Numbered from the stretch's first letter, positions 34,288 to 43,510 are shown. The stretch: DNA of 55,489 bases from Candidatus Aminicenantota bacterium (GCA_021162615.1 JAGGYH010000112.1:1-55489), one strand, 5' to 3'. The notes: a model not told the origin generated them from the letters alone. Translations and numbers: made by a program.

Positions 34288-36549
34288 ATGAAAAAACCTT
34301 GTGCTGCAGATGCGGTAGTGTTCGGCGTTGTTCAGGGAGTCGGATTCAGGCCTTTTATCTACCGCCTTGCAAAAAGGTTCGGATACAAAGGCTGGGTCAA
34401 GAACATAGGCTTTGGAGTCAAAATCCACCTTGAATCTGAGGAATCCGATGATTTCAATCAGTTCTTCCGGGCTCTCAATAAGGAGAAACCTCCCCTCTCT
34501 CATATAGAAAATATCGATAGAGAACCTGCGGAATTTTCTAACTGCCAGCAGTTTGAAATAAAAAAAAGCAACCGCAGCCGGAGTTTTGTCTTTATATCTC
34601 CGGACATATCTATCTGCGACAACTGCAGGAAAGAAATGCTGGACCCTAAGGATAGAAGGTACAGATATCCTTTTATTAACTGCACGGACTGCGGCCCCCG
34701 GTATACCATTGTCAAAGCCCTTCCTTATGACAGAGCCCAGACCACTATGGCGCATTTCAAAATGTGCAGCCAATGCCAGAAAGAATATACAGACCCGTCT
34801 GACAGACGCTATCATGCCCAGCCTGTCGCTTGTCCGGAATGCGGACCTGAAATCGAGCTGAAAAAAAGTTCAACCGGAGAGAAAATAAGCGGCGGTATCC
34901 ATCAAGCCTCTGTTTTTATAAAGCAGGGAAGCATTCTTGCGGTCAAAGGGCTGGGAGGTTTTCATCTGGTGTGCGATCCTTTTAATAAAAAAGCAGTGGA
35001 CAGATTGAGAAAAATAAAAAAACGAAAAACAAAGCCCTTGGCTCTTATGGCTTCAGGAGTTCCTGTCATTGAAAAATACGGGTTTATGGATTCCTATGAA
35101 AAAGAACAGCTTTGCTCGCCGCAAAGGCCTATTGTCCTGCTTCGCAAAAAAAAAGATATCCCCGGTATCGCTCCGTTCTTAAACGAAACCGGATTTATGC
35201 TTCCCTACACTCCACTTCATTATCTGCTTCTCCAGAAGCTGGATTTAATCGTTGCCACAAGCTCAAATCCAAAGGATTCCCCTATCATGAAAGACGAAAG
35301 GGAAGGAATCAAAGCTCTTTGTGATTATATTCTCACCCATAACCGCCCCATTCATATGAGATCCGATGACTCTGTTATGAAAGTAGCGGACGGGAAACCC
35401 TTGTTTTTAAGACGGGCTAGAGGGTATGTTCCCTACCCGCAAAAAGTCCCTGACTTCTTAGTTTCCCAAAAGCAAATACTGGCTCTGGGCGGAGAGCTAA
35501 AAGATACCATATCCATCTATAAAAAAGGATATGTGATAACAAGCCAATTCCTTGGGGACCTGGATGAATACCAGAACTACACATATTTTAAAGAGACCAT
35601 AGAACATCTCTCCGGACTTTTCGAATTCAAACCTGATGTTGTGGTTTCAGACCTTCATCCTGACTTTCATACAACCAGATATGCCGAAAGAATGGGAATC
35701 CCTCATCTAAAAGTCCAGCATCATTATGCCCATACTCTGGCAGCTATGCTGGAACACCATCTTGACGAAAATAAAAAAGTACTTGGAATCATACTGGACG
35801 GATTCGGATACGGAGGAGACCGCACGGCCTGGGGGGCTGAATTTCTTCTGGCCGATTATCACACATATACACGAGCCGGACATTTCAAATACATGCCGCT
35901 TCCCGGAGGAGACCTGGCAGCCAAACAGCCCTGGCGTATGGCTCTTGCCTATCTTATGGATGCCTATCAATCAAGCTTCCCGCAAGTCAGATCCATAGCC
36001 AGAATAGACCGCAAAAATTCCGGCTCCGTCCAGGAGATGATATCAAAAAACATATGCTGTCCTCAGGCATCAAGCTGCGGACGTCTTTTTGACGCTGTAT
36101 CCTATCTTGTCTCACTGGCACCGGAGCAAGTCGAATTCGAAGCTGAAGCTCCCATGCGTCTTGAGTCAGCAGCAGATGATAAAACAGAAAGCTTCTATGA
36201 TTTTAAAATAAGCGGATATTCCATGCCTTATAAGGTTTCCTTCTCAAGTGCCATCCGCTCCATTGTCAGTGATCTGGATAAAAATATTCCGGTACCTATC
36301 ATTTCCGCCCGGTTTCACAACACACTGGCCGAGGCACTGCTTCAGATGAGTGGAAAAATCCGTAAAAAGTATGGGATCAATACCATTGTTCTTGCCGGAG
36401 GCGTTTTTCTAAACAAATACCTTCTTAGCCGCACTGTCCAAAAGCTCAAAGACGCGGACTTTGATGTCCTTCGCCCTGTTCACTACTCTCCAAACGACGA
36501 GCTGATATCCTTAGGACAGATCGCTTATGCCCTGGCAAAAAAACCCTAA
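34288..36549 (+). CDS. hypF: Carbamoyltransferase HypF (NiFe-hydrogenase maturation)
   Basis: The 753-residue protein shows the full HypF layout. An N-terminal acylphosphatase domain carries VQGVGFRPF (14-22). Two zinc fingers follow, CDNC...CTDC and CSQC...CPEC. Next is a YrdC-like domain (AVKGLGGFHLVCDP), and a Kae1-like domain has VQHHYAHTLA and LAGGVFLNKYL. HypF makes thiocarbamoyl groups from carbamoyl phosphate that HypE converts to the cyanide ligands of NiFe hydrogenases. No hypA-E or hydrogenase gene lies in the window, so those must be elsewhere. Confidence 0.95.
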   Translation: MKKPCAADAVVFGVVQGVGFRPFIYRLAKRFGYKGWVKNIGFGVKIHLESEESDDFNQFFRALNKEKPPLSHIENIDREPAEFSNCQQFEIKKSNRSRSFVFISPDISICDNCRKEMLDPKDRRYRYPFINCTDCGPRYTIVKALPYDRAQTTMAHFKMCSQCQKEYTDPSDRRYHAQPVACPECGPEIELKKSSTGEKISGGIHQASVFIKQGSILAVKGLGGFHLVCDPFNKKAVDRLRKIKKRKTKPLALMASGVPVIEKYGFMDSYEKEQLCSPQRPIVLLRKKKDIPGIAPFLNETGFMLPYTPLHYLLLQKLDLIVATSSNPKDSPIMKDEREGIKALCDYILTHNRPIHMRSDDSVMKVADGKPLFLRRARGYVPYPQKVPDFLVSQKQILALGGELKDTISIYKKGYVITSQFLGDLDEYQNYTYFKETIEHLSGLFEFKPDVVVSDLHPDFHTTRYAERMGIPHLKVQHHYAHTLAAMLEHHLDENKKVLGIILDGFGYGGDRTAWGAEFLLADYHTYTRAGHFKYMPLPGGDLAAKQPWRMALAYLMDAYQSSFPQVRSIARIDRKNSGSVQEMISKNICCPQASSCGRLFDAVSYLVSLAPEQVEFEAEAPMRLESAADDKTESFYDFKISGYSMPYKVSFSSAIRSIVSDLDKNIPVPIISARFHNTLAEALLQMSGKIRKKYGINTIVLAGGVFLNKYLLSRTVQKLKDADFDVLRPVHYSPNDELISLGQIAYALAKKP

Positions 36550-36573
36550 AATATCTGCCGTTTTTTGCTGCTT

Positions 36574-36612
36574 TGATTTTTTCACAAAATCTGTGGAAAA
36601 ATTGTGAAAAAA
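36574..36612. terminator. Perfect 11-bp inverted repeat after hypF
   Basis: TTTTTTCACAA and TTGTGAAAAAA flank about 14 bases just downstream of the hypF stop. The A/T-rich symmetric structure could end transcription from both sides of this convergent gap. The stem is weak in G/C, so this is tentative. Confidence 0.35.
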
Positions 36613-36653
36613 CAGCCGTTTTCTGAACGTATTTCCATAAATTACTGAGACAT

Positions 36654-36682
36654 ATGACAAATTGCACAATAATTTGTATACT
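36654..36682 (+). promoter_or_regulatory. Orphan promoter followed by an inverted repeat
   Basis: ATGACA (36654-36659), a 17-base spacer and TATACT (36677-36682) point toward no plus-strand gene. The predicted transcript would start near 36689, at an imperfect inverted repeat (GTAAGTT...TTATTATT at 36687-36705, AATAATAA...AACTTAC at 36726-36742). Confidence 0.35.
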
Positions 36683-36819
36683 ATTTGTAAGTTGCTGTTA
36701 TTATTAGAGTTACTTGTAATTGATGAATAATAAATAACTTACAGACGCTTTCCCCAAGAAAATAAAAATGCCTATTATACTTCTAATGAAGAGAAGGTTT
36801 CTAAAACCGTTGATAAGTT

Positions 36820-37680
36820 TCATTTTTCAATCTTATCAATACGCAGCTTAATCCCTCCAATGAGAGACAGAATCATATTGACGACAACAGCCGTTAAAAA
36901 TCCAACCACACCCAGGAACAAAAGGCCCAGCAATCCTCCAAAAAGTCCGAACAGGAGCCCTCCATGGATCTTACCCTGAAGAGTGCTGAAAAATTCGGGA
37001 AGTGCTGCAATGAAGTGTGAAAACAAGGACGTAGCTCCCACAACAGCCCCCAGAGACAATCCTACAATCAGGCCGAATATTCCGAAAAAAAGAAAAAATG
37101 AAGAAGGATTGATAAAGCGGGCGATATAATTCGGTTCGTTTAAATCCTCAACGGCTTCGACAGCAGCCTCTTCCTTCTCAATCTTCTCTTCATCCTGCTC
37201 TCTCTGCGCTTCAATCTTCTCAATCTCATCCCAGGCTGTCTGGCTGAAATCGTCTGTTTTCTCTTCTTCCTCCGGTTTTTCTTCTTTTGCTTGCTTGTCA
37301 GATGTTATTTCACACACCGGGCAGGTCTGGTCAGGTGATTCCAGGACAAATCCGCATTCCGGACATCTTATCTGTTTTGTGTCCAGCCTTCCCCCGCAGT
37401 ATTCACAAACTTCAGAATGAATATCGTTTTCAAACCCGCAGTAAATGCATATGGCTTTCCCCTGCTGAAGAGAAGGAGGGTCTGCCTCGATCCACTTGTC
37501 CCCGTCAAAATAATACCACTTGCCTGACCTGGCTCCAATAGTCCAGCATCTTCCATCAGGCGCGTCGAGTCTTAACTTTTTTAATTGATACCTGAACTCT
37601 CTTTCAGAGATTTTTTTCTGTTTGAATTTTTTTTTCAGTTCCTGGAACCGGCTCTCTATTTCTTCGAACTTTTCTCGCAT
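36820..37680 (-). CDS. Zinc-ribbon membrane protein, unrecognised family
   Basis: From the ATG at 37680 the protein has 286 residues. It starts with a charged coiled coil, then a WYYFDGDKW segment, and three CxxC knuckle pairs (CIYCGFENDIHSEVCEYC and CPECGFVLESPDQTCPVC) typical of double zinc ribbons. An acidic linker follows, then two or three glycine-rich transmembrane helices (FLFFGIFGLIVGLSLGAVVG; GLLFGLFGGLLGLLFLGVVG). Longer reading frames start within a family B element and were rejected. The job of the protein is unknown; zinc ribbons coupled to membrane segments often sense or bind partner proteins. Confidence 0.65.
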   Translation of the reverse strand: MREKFEEIESRFQELKKKFKQKKISEREFRYQLKKLRLDAPDGRCWTIGARSGKWYYFDGDKWIEADPPSLQQGKAICIYCGFENDIHSEVCEYCGGRLDTKQIRCPECGFVLESPDQTCPVCEITSDKQAKEEKPEEEEKTDDFSQTAWDEIEKIEAQREQDEEKIEKEEAAVEAVEDLNEPNYIARFINPSSFFLFFGIFGLIVGLSLGAVVGATSLFSHFIAALPEFFSTLQGKIHGGLLFGLFGGLLGLLFLGVVGFLTAVVVNMILSLIGGIKLRIDKIEK

Positions 37681-37753
37681 TTTTCTTTTACCTGAATGGC
37701 TCCGGTCCATTATAAATAACCATCCAAACCCGCACAAGTAAAAATTATAATAT

Positions 37754-37963
37754 GGGGACATCCCATTAGGTACCACCCTATATTACTTAATCCGTTGGAT
37801 ATTAACCTGGATTATTTCCATTTAATACACCACCGCAATCCTGCAGATGTACATCCCTATATGAGTGGGTTCCAATGAGGCTGGACAAGGGAAGATCGCA
37901 TTCTGGTAATAAGCTGCGTATATAAGTGGGATTCTATAGGGTGGTACCTAATGGGATGTCCCC
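37754..37963 (+). mobile_element. Family B non-autonomous element, copy 2 (210 bp)
   Basis: The ends at 37754-37781 and 37936-37963 form a perfect 28-bp inverted repeat identical to the ends of the transposase element. The interior is the reverse complement of copy 1, so the two copies have inverted cores. It lies between two minus-strand genes and supplies the stop codon of the M50 protease. Confidence 0.87.
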
Positions 37964-38925
37964 AATAACAAAAACTGGAACAGGCTGTATCCTTTTACAG
38001 GAGCCGGAATAAATGACAGCACGAATATAACTAAAACAACAGCCCCTATTAATTTTCGCCCGGGAGACAGCGGCACCTCTTCATCCATGACAGGCGGATG
38101 CTTGAACCCCAAAAACGATATGAGTAAAGCCCAGACAAACCAGCCCATCCAGAAAAAAACACCCATTAGGATAAAAGCGGCAAGAATAAATTTGGCATAA
38201 TTTCTCATACGGGGCCCTATAAGGGAATAAAATACATGACCTCCGTCAAGCTGTCCTATGGGAAAAAGATTGAGGGCTGTGACAAGAAGACCTACCCAGC
38301 CTGCAAAGGCAACCGGGTGGACTACTACGTCATACCCGGAAGCCGCTCCTTTAAACAGGAATCCGCCCACTAATTTAATAAGAAGCGGCTCTCCAAACAG
38401 CAGTGTTCCCTCCTCAGGCAGTGAAGGCACGACCTTTGAGATGGAAAGCCCGTATATGACTGCCGGGACAGCAAGGAAAAATCCTGCTAGGGGACCGGCC
38501 ACTCCGATATCAAAAAGCTGATGTTTCTTTCTTATGGGAGATCTGATTTTAATAAATGCTCCCAATGTCCCTATCAGCGTAGGGGCAGGGATAAAGAAAG
38601 GAAGAGTGGCGTTTATTTTATAATAACGGCAGGTCAGGTAATGACCCATCTCGTGAGCCAGTAAAATACCGATAAGGACAACGGCGTAAACAAAACTTAA
38701 TCTTAAGATTTGAGGGTCTTTGAGTATTTCCAAACTCAAAGGCATTTGCTCAGGCTGTGAAAGGCTCTCAGCGTATTTATAGCTCAAGCTCCATGTGATC
38801 CCAACAAAAAAAGTGGACACTGCCGTTATGACAAAAAGGAGCACATTAAGCCATGTCCTGTCCTTAGAAAAAAAAGATGCCTTTTTTCCTGAATAAAGCC
38901 CTTCTTTTTCTTTTTCGCTGTCCAT
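37948..38925 (-). CDS. Site-2 protease-like M50 metalloprotease, 3' end inside a repeat
   Basis: The 325-residue polytopic membrane protein has the zinc-binding HEMGH motif in LLAHEMGHYLTCRYY and the second-site aspartate in NLFPIGQLDGGH. Six or so hydrophobic segments are visible. Site-2 proteases cut transmembrane segments of regulators; this short soluble-domain-free form has no PDZ domain. The last residues LLLGTSH and the stop codon are encoded by the right end of family B copy 2, so the native C-terminus was altered by insertion. The catalytic core is complete. No ribosome-binding site is evident at the ATG. Confidence 0.83.
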   Translation of the reverse strand: MDSEKEKEGLYSGKKASFFSKDRTWLNVLLFVITAVSTFFVGITWSLSYKYAESLSQPEQMPLSLEILKDPQILRLSFVYAVVLIGILLAHEMGHYLTCRYYKINATLPFFIPAPTLIGTLGAFIKIRSPIRKKHQLFDIGVAGPLAGFFLAVPAVIYGLSISKVVPSLPEEGTLLFGEPLLIKLVGGFLFKGAASGYDVVVHPVAFAGWVGLLVTALNLFPIGQLDGGHVFYSLIGPRMRNYAKFILAAFILMGVFFWMGWFVWALLISFLGFKHPPVMDEEVPLSPGRKLIGAVVLVIFVLSFIPAPVKGYSLFQFLLLGTSH

Positions 38926-38961
38926 TGAAGTTTGCGGTAGGTCTGACAGAAAAAATATTAT

Positions 38962-38994
38962 ATAAAAAGGGGAGTGATATATATCACTCCCCTT
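38962..38994 (-). terminator. Perfect 28-bp palindromic terminator after the ferredoxin gene
   Basis: The segment 38967-38994 is a perfect palindrome with arms AAGGGGAGTGATAT and ATATCACTCCCCTT. On the minus strand it is followed by TTTTATATAAT. It lies 34 bases after the ferredoxin stop and before the M50 gene. Confidence 0.7.
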
Positions 38995-38998
38995 CTAG

Positions 38999-39015
38999 CC
39001 TGGATTATTCTATAA
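38999..39015 (+). repeat. Family A repeat, left-tip fragment
   Basis: CCTGGATTATTCTATAA matches the first 12 bases of the family A left end and then diverges. Similar tips lie at 13924 and 41664. They may be relics or chance matches to a short motif. Confidence 0.35.
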
Positions 39016-39028
39016 ATAAGTATTAAGA

Positions 39029-39280
<252 letters not shown>

Positions 39281-39360
39281 CTAAGAAAAAATTAAGAAAT
39301 CATTATATTACTTTTCTATAAATTTTCAACCCGATTTATCCAAAAAAAGCGGCGGCCCTT

Positions 39361-40023
39361 TTAGGGCTCCTCTGCCCCTCCCAACTGTTCTCTTTTCTGA
39401 GAGGCTTCATACCCATAATAAGTCTGAGGATAATCTTCGGAAATGCTTTTATACAATTCAAGAGCTTTGGCTTTATCTCCTTTTTCGGCAATAATCTCTG
39501 CCTTTTTGAACAGTACGACATCAAGAGCAAAGTAAGCGGGTTTTTCTTTCTCGATCTTTTGATAAATATCCAGCGCCCGATCCAATTCCTTTTTCCTGTG
39601 ATAAATGTCTGCCTTGATTAACCGGCTCTGGTAATAAACGATATCCTTTTTTGATTCAGGAATTTTTTCCAGAGTATTGAGAGCTTTATCCAATTCTCCT
39701 TTCTCAATGTCATATCGGGCCATGTATATATACGCCATCCTGGCAAACTTTCCTTTTCCTGCCAGCTCTCTCAACTCATCGATCCTCCCGGGATTTTCAT
39801 CCAGATCCTGATTGATTTCATTTATCTGAGCTAACAGCTGGCTCTGTTTCTGTAAATCCTGAGCTTTGATATATCTGGATACAAGAAATACAAGAAAAAT
39901 AATAACAAGCGCACCTATGGCATATGCGACTTCTTTAGCCCGCCTTTTTGCCAGATCATACATTCTATTGATAAAATCGGACAATTCATTGGTCTTTAGC
40001 TTTTTTCTTTCCTTCCTCTTCAT
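39361..40023 (-). CDS. TPR protein with N-terminal membrane anchor (YfgM-like)
   Basis: The 220-residue protein begins with a basic stretch, then one transmembrane helix (VAYAIGALVIIFLVFLVSRY), and TPR repeats facing the periplasm (FARMAYIYMARYDIEKGELD, LIKADIYHRKKELDRALDIY, FKKAEIIAEKGDKAKALELY). The topology resembles YfgM, an ancillary subunit that links the SecYEG translocon to chaperones. This resemblance is in shape only. AAAGGAG precedes the ATG. The gene lies between alkaline phosphatase and ferredoxin genes on the same strand. Confidence 0.68.
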   Translation of the reverse strand: MKRKERKKLKTNELSDFINRMYDLAKRRAKEVAYAIGALVIIFLVFLVSRYIKAQDLQKQSQLLAQINEINQDLDENPGRIDELRELAGKGKFARMAYIYMARYDIEKGELDKALNTLEKIPESKKDIVYYQSRLIKADIYHRKKELDRALDIYQKIEKEKPAYFALDVVLFKKAEIIAEKGDKAKALELYKSISEDYPQTYYGYEASQKREQLGGAEEP

Positions 40024-40066
40024 ATAAAAGCTCCTTTACGGCTTACCGCGTTAGGTTCATTTTTTA

Positions 40067-41503
40067 TCACATATCACCGGAAATCTCAAGCTGATAAATA
40101 CCCATGGCTCCGGCCATTTTATCGAACAGATCGGTATTGTCATAATAACCGATAAACTGTTCGTATCCTTTTCCAATGGAAAAAACCGGGACAGGAGCGG
40201 CTGTGTGTGCCTCTGTTCCCCAGCTGATTCCTGCCTTCCGGTCTAAAATCTCAACGATTTTTTGAATGAAGATCCCATTCTTTGGTTCCCTGAAAGAGCG
40301 ATTCAGCTCTTCAATATCTTTTCCAGTAAGACCTTTGAGACCGAAATTTTCTTGGATCAAAGGCATAAGGTCATCCAGCTTCCATTCTTCTTTATCTGTC
40401 CCTGATTTATACGGCTTAACATAGATATCATTGAATTTTTCAAGAGACATGGTTTGTCCTCTCAGAACTTCCAGCGACTGGCTGTAACCGGAAAACTCAG
40501 AACCCAGCGACATGCCTCCTGTTTCATGGTCAGCCGTCACAATAATAAGGGTCTCATCAGGCCGCTCATTGTAAAATCGGACCGCTCTGAGAACAGCTCT
40601 ATCAAACCCTATGACCTCCCCTATAACAGTGGCTGCGTCATGGTCATGCGCGGCCCAATCGATCTCTCCGCCTTCTACCATCATGAAAAAACCTTTATCA
40701 TTATCAAGAAGTTCAATGGATTTATCCACATAATCAACAAGAGAAAGGCCTCTCCCGTCAGCGTCAATCTGATAGGGCATGGCATCATCTGAAGTCAGTT
40801 TTTCATTTAAAGCTATGACCCTGTCCTCTTTGTTCTTTTTCCCAAGCGAAAGAAATTCTTGTTCCGATTGTATGACTGTATATCCCTTTTCGCGGGCTAT
40901 CTCAAGGATATCCGTTTGAAGCCCTTTTCTTCCTGTTGGATAATAGAGGCCCCCTCCTCCGAAAAAATCAAATCCGCTTTCAATCATCTGCTGAGCGATC
41001 TTATAATAATTTTGTCTGTGAGGCACACGGGCATAAAAACAAGCAGGGGTGGCATGATTCAGAGGCACATTAGATATAATCCCTACTTTCATGCCTTTTT
41101 CCTTAGCCATCTCCGCAATGGTCTTGAATTCAACCCTGTTTGTCTCATCCCTGTTGATTCTTCCGTTTACAGTTTTATGTCCGCTGGCCATGGCTGTTCC
41201 AGAAGCGGCTGAGTCAGTTATATAAGAGCTTGAAGAAAAAGTGGTCATCAATCCTGTTCCGGGAAATTGAGTGAAACTCAGTTTGTGTATTTTGACCTCT
41301 TTTCCGCTTAAAGCTCCCTGCATGATTTCAGCCGCATGGATTTGAGATAATCCCATGCCGTCTCCAATAAAAAGAAAAACATACTTTGGTGATTCAGCAT
41401 AGCTGTCTCTCTCCTTCTGCGCACAAGAAAATATTGATAAGAATAAAACAAATACGGATAAGATGACTGCGGTCTTCTTAATGATCCGGGCCTTTTTATT
41501 CAT
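40067..41503 (-). CDS. Exported alkaline phosphatase (PhoA family)
   Basis: The 478-residue protein has a signal peptide ending in a lipobox-like LSIFSC, so it may be a lipoprotein. The metal and active-site motifs of the family are all visible: FIGDGMG, the nucleophile serine in TDSAASGTAMASG, EGGEIDWAAHDHD, TADHETGG, and EAHTAAPVPV near the end. It releases phosphate from organic phosphate esters in the periplasm. No Pho regulator gene is in the window. Confidence 0.92.
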   Translation of the reverse strand: MNKKARIIKKTAVILSVFVLFLSIFSCAQKERDSYAESPKYVFLFIGDGMGLSQIHAAEIMQGALSGKEVKIHKLSFTQFPGTGLMTTFSSSSYITDSAASGTAMASGHKTVNGRINRDETNRVEFKTIAEMAKEKGMKVGIISNVPLNHATPACFYARVPHRQNYYKIAQQMIESGFDFFGGGGLYYPTGRKGLQTDILEIAREKGYTVIQSEQEFLSLGKKNKEDRVIALNEKLTSDDAMPYQIDADGRGLSLVDYVDKSIELLDNDKGFFMMVEGGEIDWAAHDHDAATVIGEVIGFDRAVLRAVRFYNERPDETLIIVTADHETGGMSLGSEFSGYSQSLEVLRGQTMSLEKFNDIYVKPYKSGTDKEEWKLDDLMPLIQENFGLKGLTGKDIEELNRSFREPKNGIFIQKIVEILDRKAGISWGTEAHTAAPVPVFSIGKGYEQFIGYYDNTDLFDKMAGAMGIYQLEISGDM

Positions 41504-41542
41504 TTGCCTTCGCCTTTCATAAAAATTTTATTCTCATTACTT

Positions 41543-41644
41543 TGGTCCTTAACCTCAAGTACCCTGTAACAAAACAGATGCATTGAGATCGGCTTGCCTT
41601 AATGGTAAAAAAATGCTCATTGCCATTTTTTTATGAATAGTTCA
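41543..41644 (+). repeat. Family A repeat, right-half copy
   Basis: TTGGTCCTTAACCTCAAGTA followed by CCCTGTAACAAAACAGATGC and later GCTCATTGCCATTTTTTTAT matches the middle and right end of the copy at 28487-28739. The left 50 bases are missing. The rest of the gap 41504-41780 holds a second left tip near 41664 and nothing else I can name. Confidence 0.6.
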
Positions 41645-41780
41645 TTAAATAAAATAATAACATTTTACCAGGATGATGAACAAGCAGAGTTTGAGAAGAG
41701 CTTAATAAAATTCTGGATTGGGCGCCGCACTGTGGAAGGCTTAGCCTTCAGGCTGCCGTGTTTGAGAGGGTGTTTATTTT

Positions 41781-43088
41781 TTAGTGTTCAAACTGATATT
41801 CTTTCTCTCTGAAAAGTTTAAGGCAGACATCAACAACGTCTTTATCATAAAGGATGCTTCTATTGTCAAAAATCTCTTTTAACGCTTTATCAATGCCCAG
41901 CGCCGGCCGGTAGGGCCTGTGAGAGGCCATTGCCTCGACAACATCGGCCACACCAATGATCCTTGATTCCAAAAGAATATCCTTTTTGGACAAACCATGC
42001 GGATAACCGGAACCATCCATTCGCTCATGATGCTGAAGGACTATTTTTTCTACGGGCCAGGGAAATTCTATGGCTTCCAATATATCAGCGCCTGCCTGGG
42101 GATGGGTTTTAATCAGATTAAACTCTATACTCGTCAATGCTTTGGGTTTGCTGAGTATTTCAGCAGGAATGTATATCTTTCCAATGTCATGGATGATACC
42201 TGTTATTCTAATCCCGTCTTTACGGTCGGTGCTTAAGCTCATTTCCTCTGCAATATGCCAAGCAAGGTCTGCCACCCGTCTTTGATGGCCCGCTGTATAA
42301 GGGTCTCGCATCTCAACCGTCTTTTCCAGAACCTGTATGATAGCACTAAATGCTTTTTGTAATTTATCCAGGCTCTTTTTTGCCTCTCCCTCGGCCCAGT
42401 TCAGCTTTTTGTGGGTGTGTATGGCCACCACTCCATAAACCAGGCTGTCGCCAAGCCTTTTTAACAGATCGACTTCCTCGCTGTTAAAGACATCTGTTTC
42501 ATCCGAATATATACTAAGCGCCCCAAAAGGGCGGCCGTTGCTCGTGAGGGGAAGCGACACCACTGAAGAAAATCCTTGTTTCAATGCTTCCCCTCTCCAG
42601 GGCATTACTTCAGGATTTGAGAGAATATCCCTTACCACATATGGTTTTCCCGTCCTTATTGCTGAGCCTTCAGGGCAGTGCCCATCTCTGCCCTTTGACC
42701 AATTCAAATCTATGTTTTCGAAATATCCATCATAATTTCCAGATTTGGCTAAAACCTTAATGCTCTTCTTTTTATCATCAGCCGCTAATCCTACCCATGC
42801 CATGCTGTAGCTGCCTTCTTCCACTATGATCCTGCAGATATCCTGAAGCAGGTCTTCCTTGTTTATAGAGCGGATCATGGCTCTGTGACAGGAGCTCAAT
42901 GTTTTTAAAGCCCTTTTGGCTCTTTTCAGTTCCTGTTCGGTCCTGCTTTGGCCTGCCCTGATTTTATCCCTTTCAAGCTCCCTTTCTCTCAGTACTTTGA
43001 GTTCTTCAATGAGCTGCTTTTTCGTCTTGTCTTGATATAAGCTATCGGAACTCTCCTCTTTTAGTGTGTTTTCGTTTATATAATGCAC
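41781..43088 (-). CDS. GAF / HD-GYP domain protein (putative c-di-GMP phosphodiesterase)
   Basis: The 435-residue protein has an N-terminal coiled coil, a GAF domain (about 75-215) and an HD-GYP domain (about 240-420). The last has the metal ligands in YTAGHQRRVADLA and IIHDIGKIYIP, then the GYP signature in HHERMDGSGYP. HD-GYP enzymes hydrolyse cyclic di-GMP. No membrane segment is seen, so the signal is cytosolic. The start is a GTG with AGGAGAAG upstream. A short remnant resembling the end of a GGDEF domain lies just upstream on the other strand. Confidence 0.88.
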   Translation of the reverse strand: MHYINENTLKEESSDSLYQDKTKKQLIEELKVLRERELERDKIRAGQSRTEQELKRAKRALKTLSSCHRAMIRSINKEDLLQDICRIIVEEGSYSMAWVGLAADDKKKSIKVLAKSGNYDGYFENIDLNWSKGRDGHCPEGSAIRTGKPYVVRDILSNPEVMPWRGEALKQGFSSVVSLPLTSNGRPFGALSIYSDETDVFNSEEVDLLKRLGDSLVYGVVAIHTHKKLNWAEGEAKKSLDKLQKAFSAIIQVLEKTVEMRDPYTAGHQRRVADLAWHIAEEMSLSTDRKDGIRITGIIHDIGKIYIPAEILSKPKALTSIEFNLIKTHPQAGADILEAIEFPWPVEKIVLQHHERMDGSGYPHGLSKKDILLESRIIGVADVVEAMASHRPYRPALGIDKALKEIFDNRSILYDKDVVDVCLKLFREKEYQFEH

Positions 43089-43239
43089 TTTCTTCTCCTG
43101 TGTTTTCTTGTATGATCAGTTCAAGGCTTATATTGAGTCGTATGAAAGGTCGAGAAATTGAAAAAAATTTTTAAAAAATCAAAATTGACAACTTTATTCC
43201 CCCTATGATATGAAAATTTATATGTGAAGGAACCAAATA

Positions 43240-43449
43240 ATGGATGACAAATCAAACCATCTTGATGAGTATTTAAAGCTTTCCTCGTCTGCAGAAATCG
43301 GACTCGGTATAGCAAAAGGAAAATGCATGGCAAACTGGGTCACGGAAAAAGCAGACCAAAACTTATACGAACAGAAAAAACTTAAGCGAAAGTCGGTATT
43401 AATAAGAAAATACGCCTGGCCGGATTCGAACCGGCGACCTATGGATTAG
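43240..43449 (+). pseudogene. Short frame resembling the tail of a GGDEF domain
   Basis: The frame has 69 codons and starts ATG with AAGGAA upstream. A perfect TTGACA lies at 43185-43190, with only weak -10 candidates after it. Residues 15-55 (AEIGLGIAKGK ... EKADQNLYEQKKLKRKSV) resemble the final strand and helix of diguanylate cyclases (SIGIA ... ADxALYxAKxxGRNRV). The catalytic GGDEF part is absent. The frame runs about 40 bases into the tRNA-Arg gene on the other strand, so its 3' end is not native. It is most likely a gene remnant with expression signals, possibly joined to a foreign start. The resemblance is by eye only. Confidence 0.35.
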
Positions 43450-43484
43450 GAATCCATCGCTCTATCCTGCTGAGCTACAGGCGT
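43411..43484 (-). tRNA. tRNA-Arg (anticodon CCT)
   Basis: The minus strand folds into a complete cloverleaf of 74 bases. The 7-bp acceptor stem ACGCCTG pairs with CAGGCGT, followed by discriminator A. The anticodon arm is ATGGA-TTCCTAA-TCCAT, giving anticodon CCT for AGG codons, and the T arm contains GGTTCGAATCC. CCA is not encoded. It has its own promoter upstream. Confidence 0.95.
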
Positions 43485-43510
43485 ATGAAATCAAATCCAA
43501 TAACCTCTCT

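Noticed and set aside
37681-37776. N-terminal extension of the zinc-ribbon protein
   Set aside because: It begins in family B copy 2 and has no ribosome-binding site.
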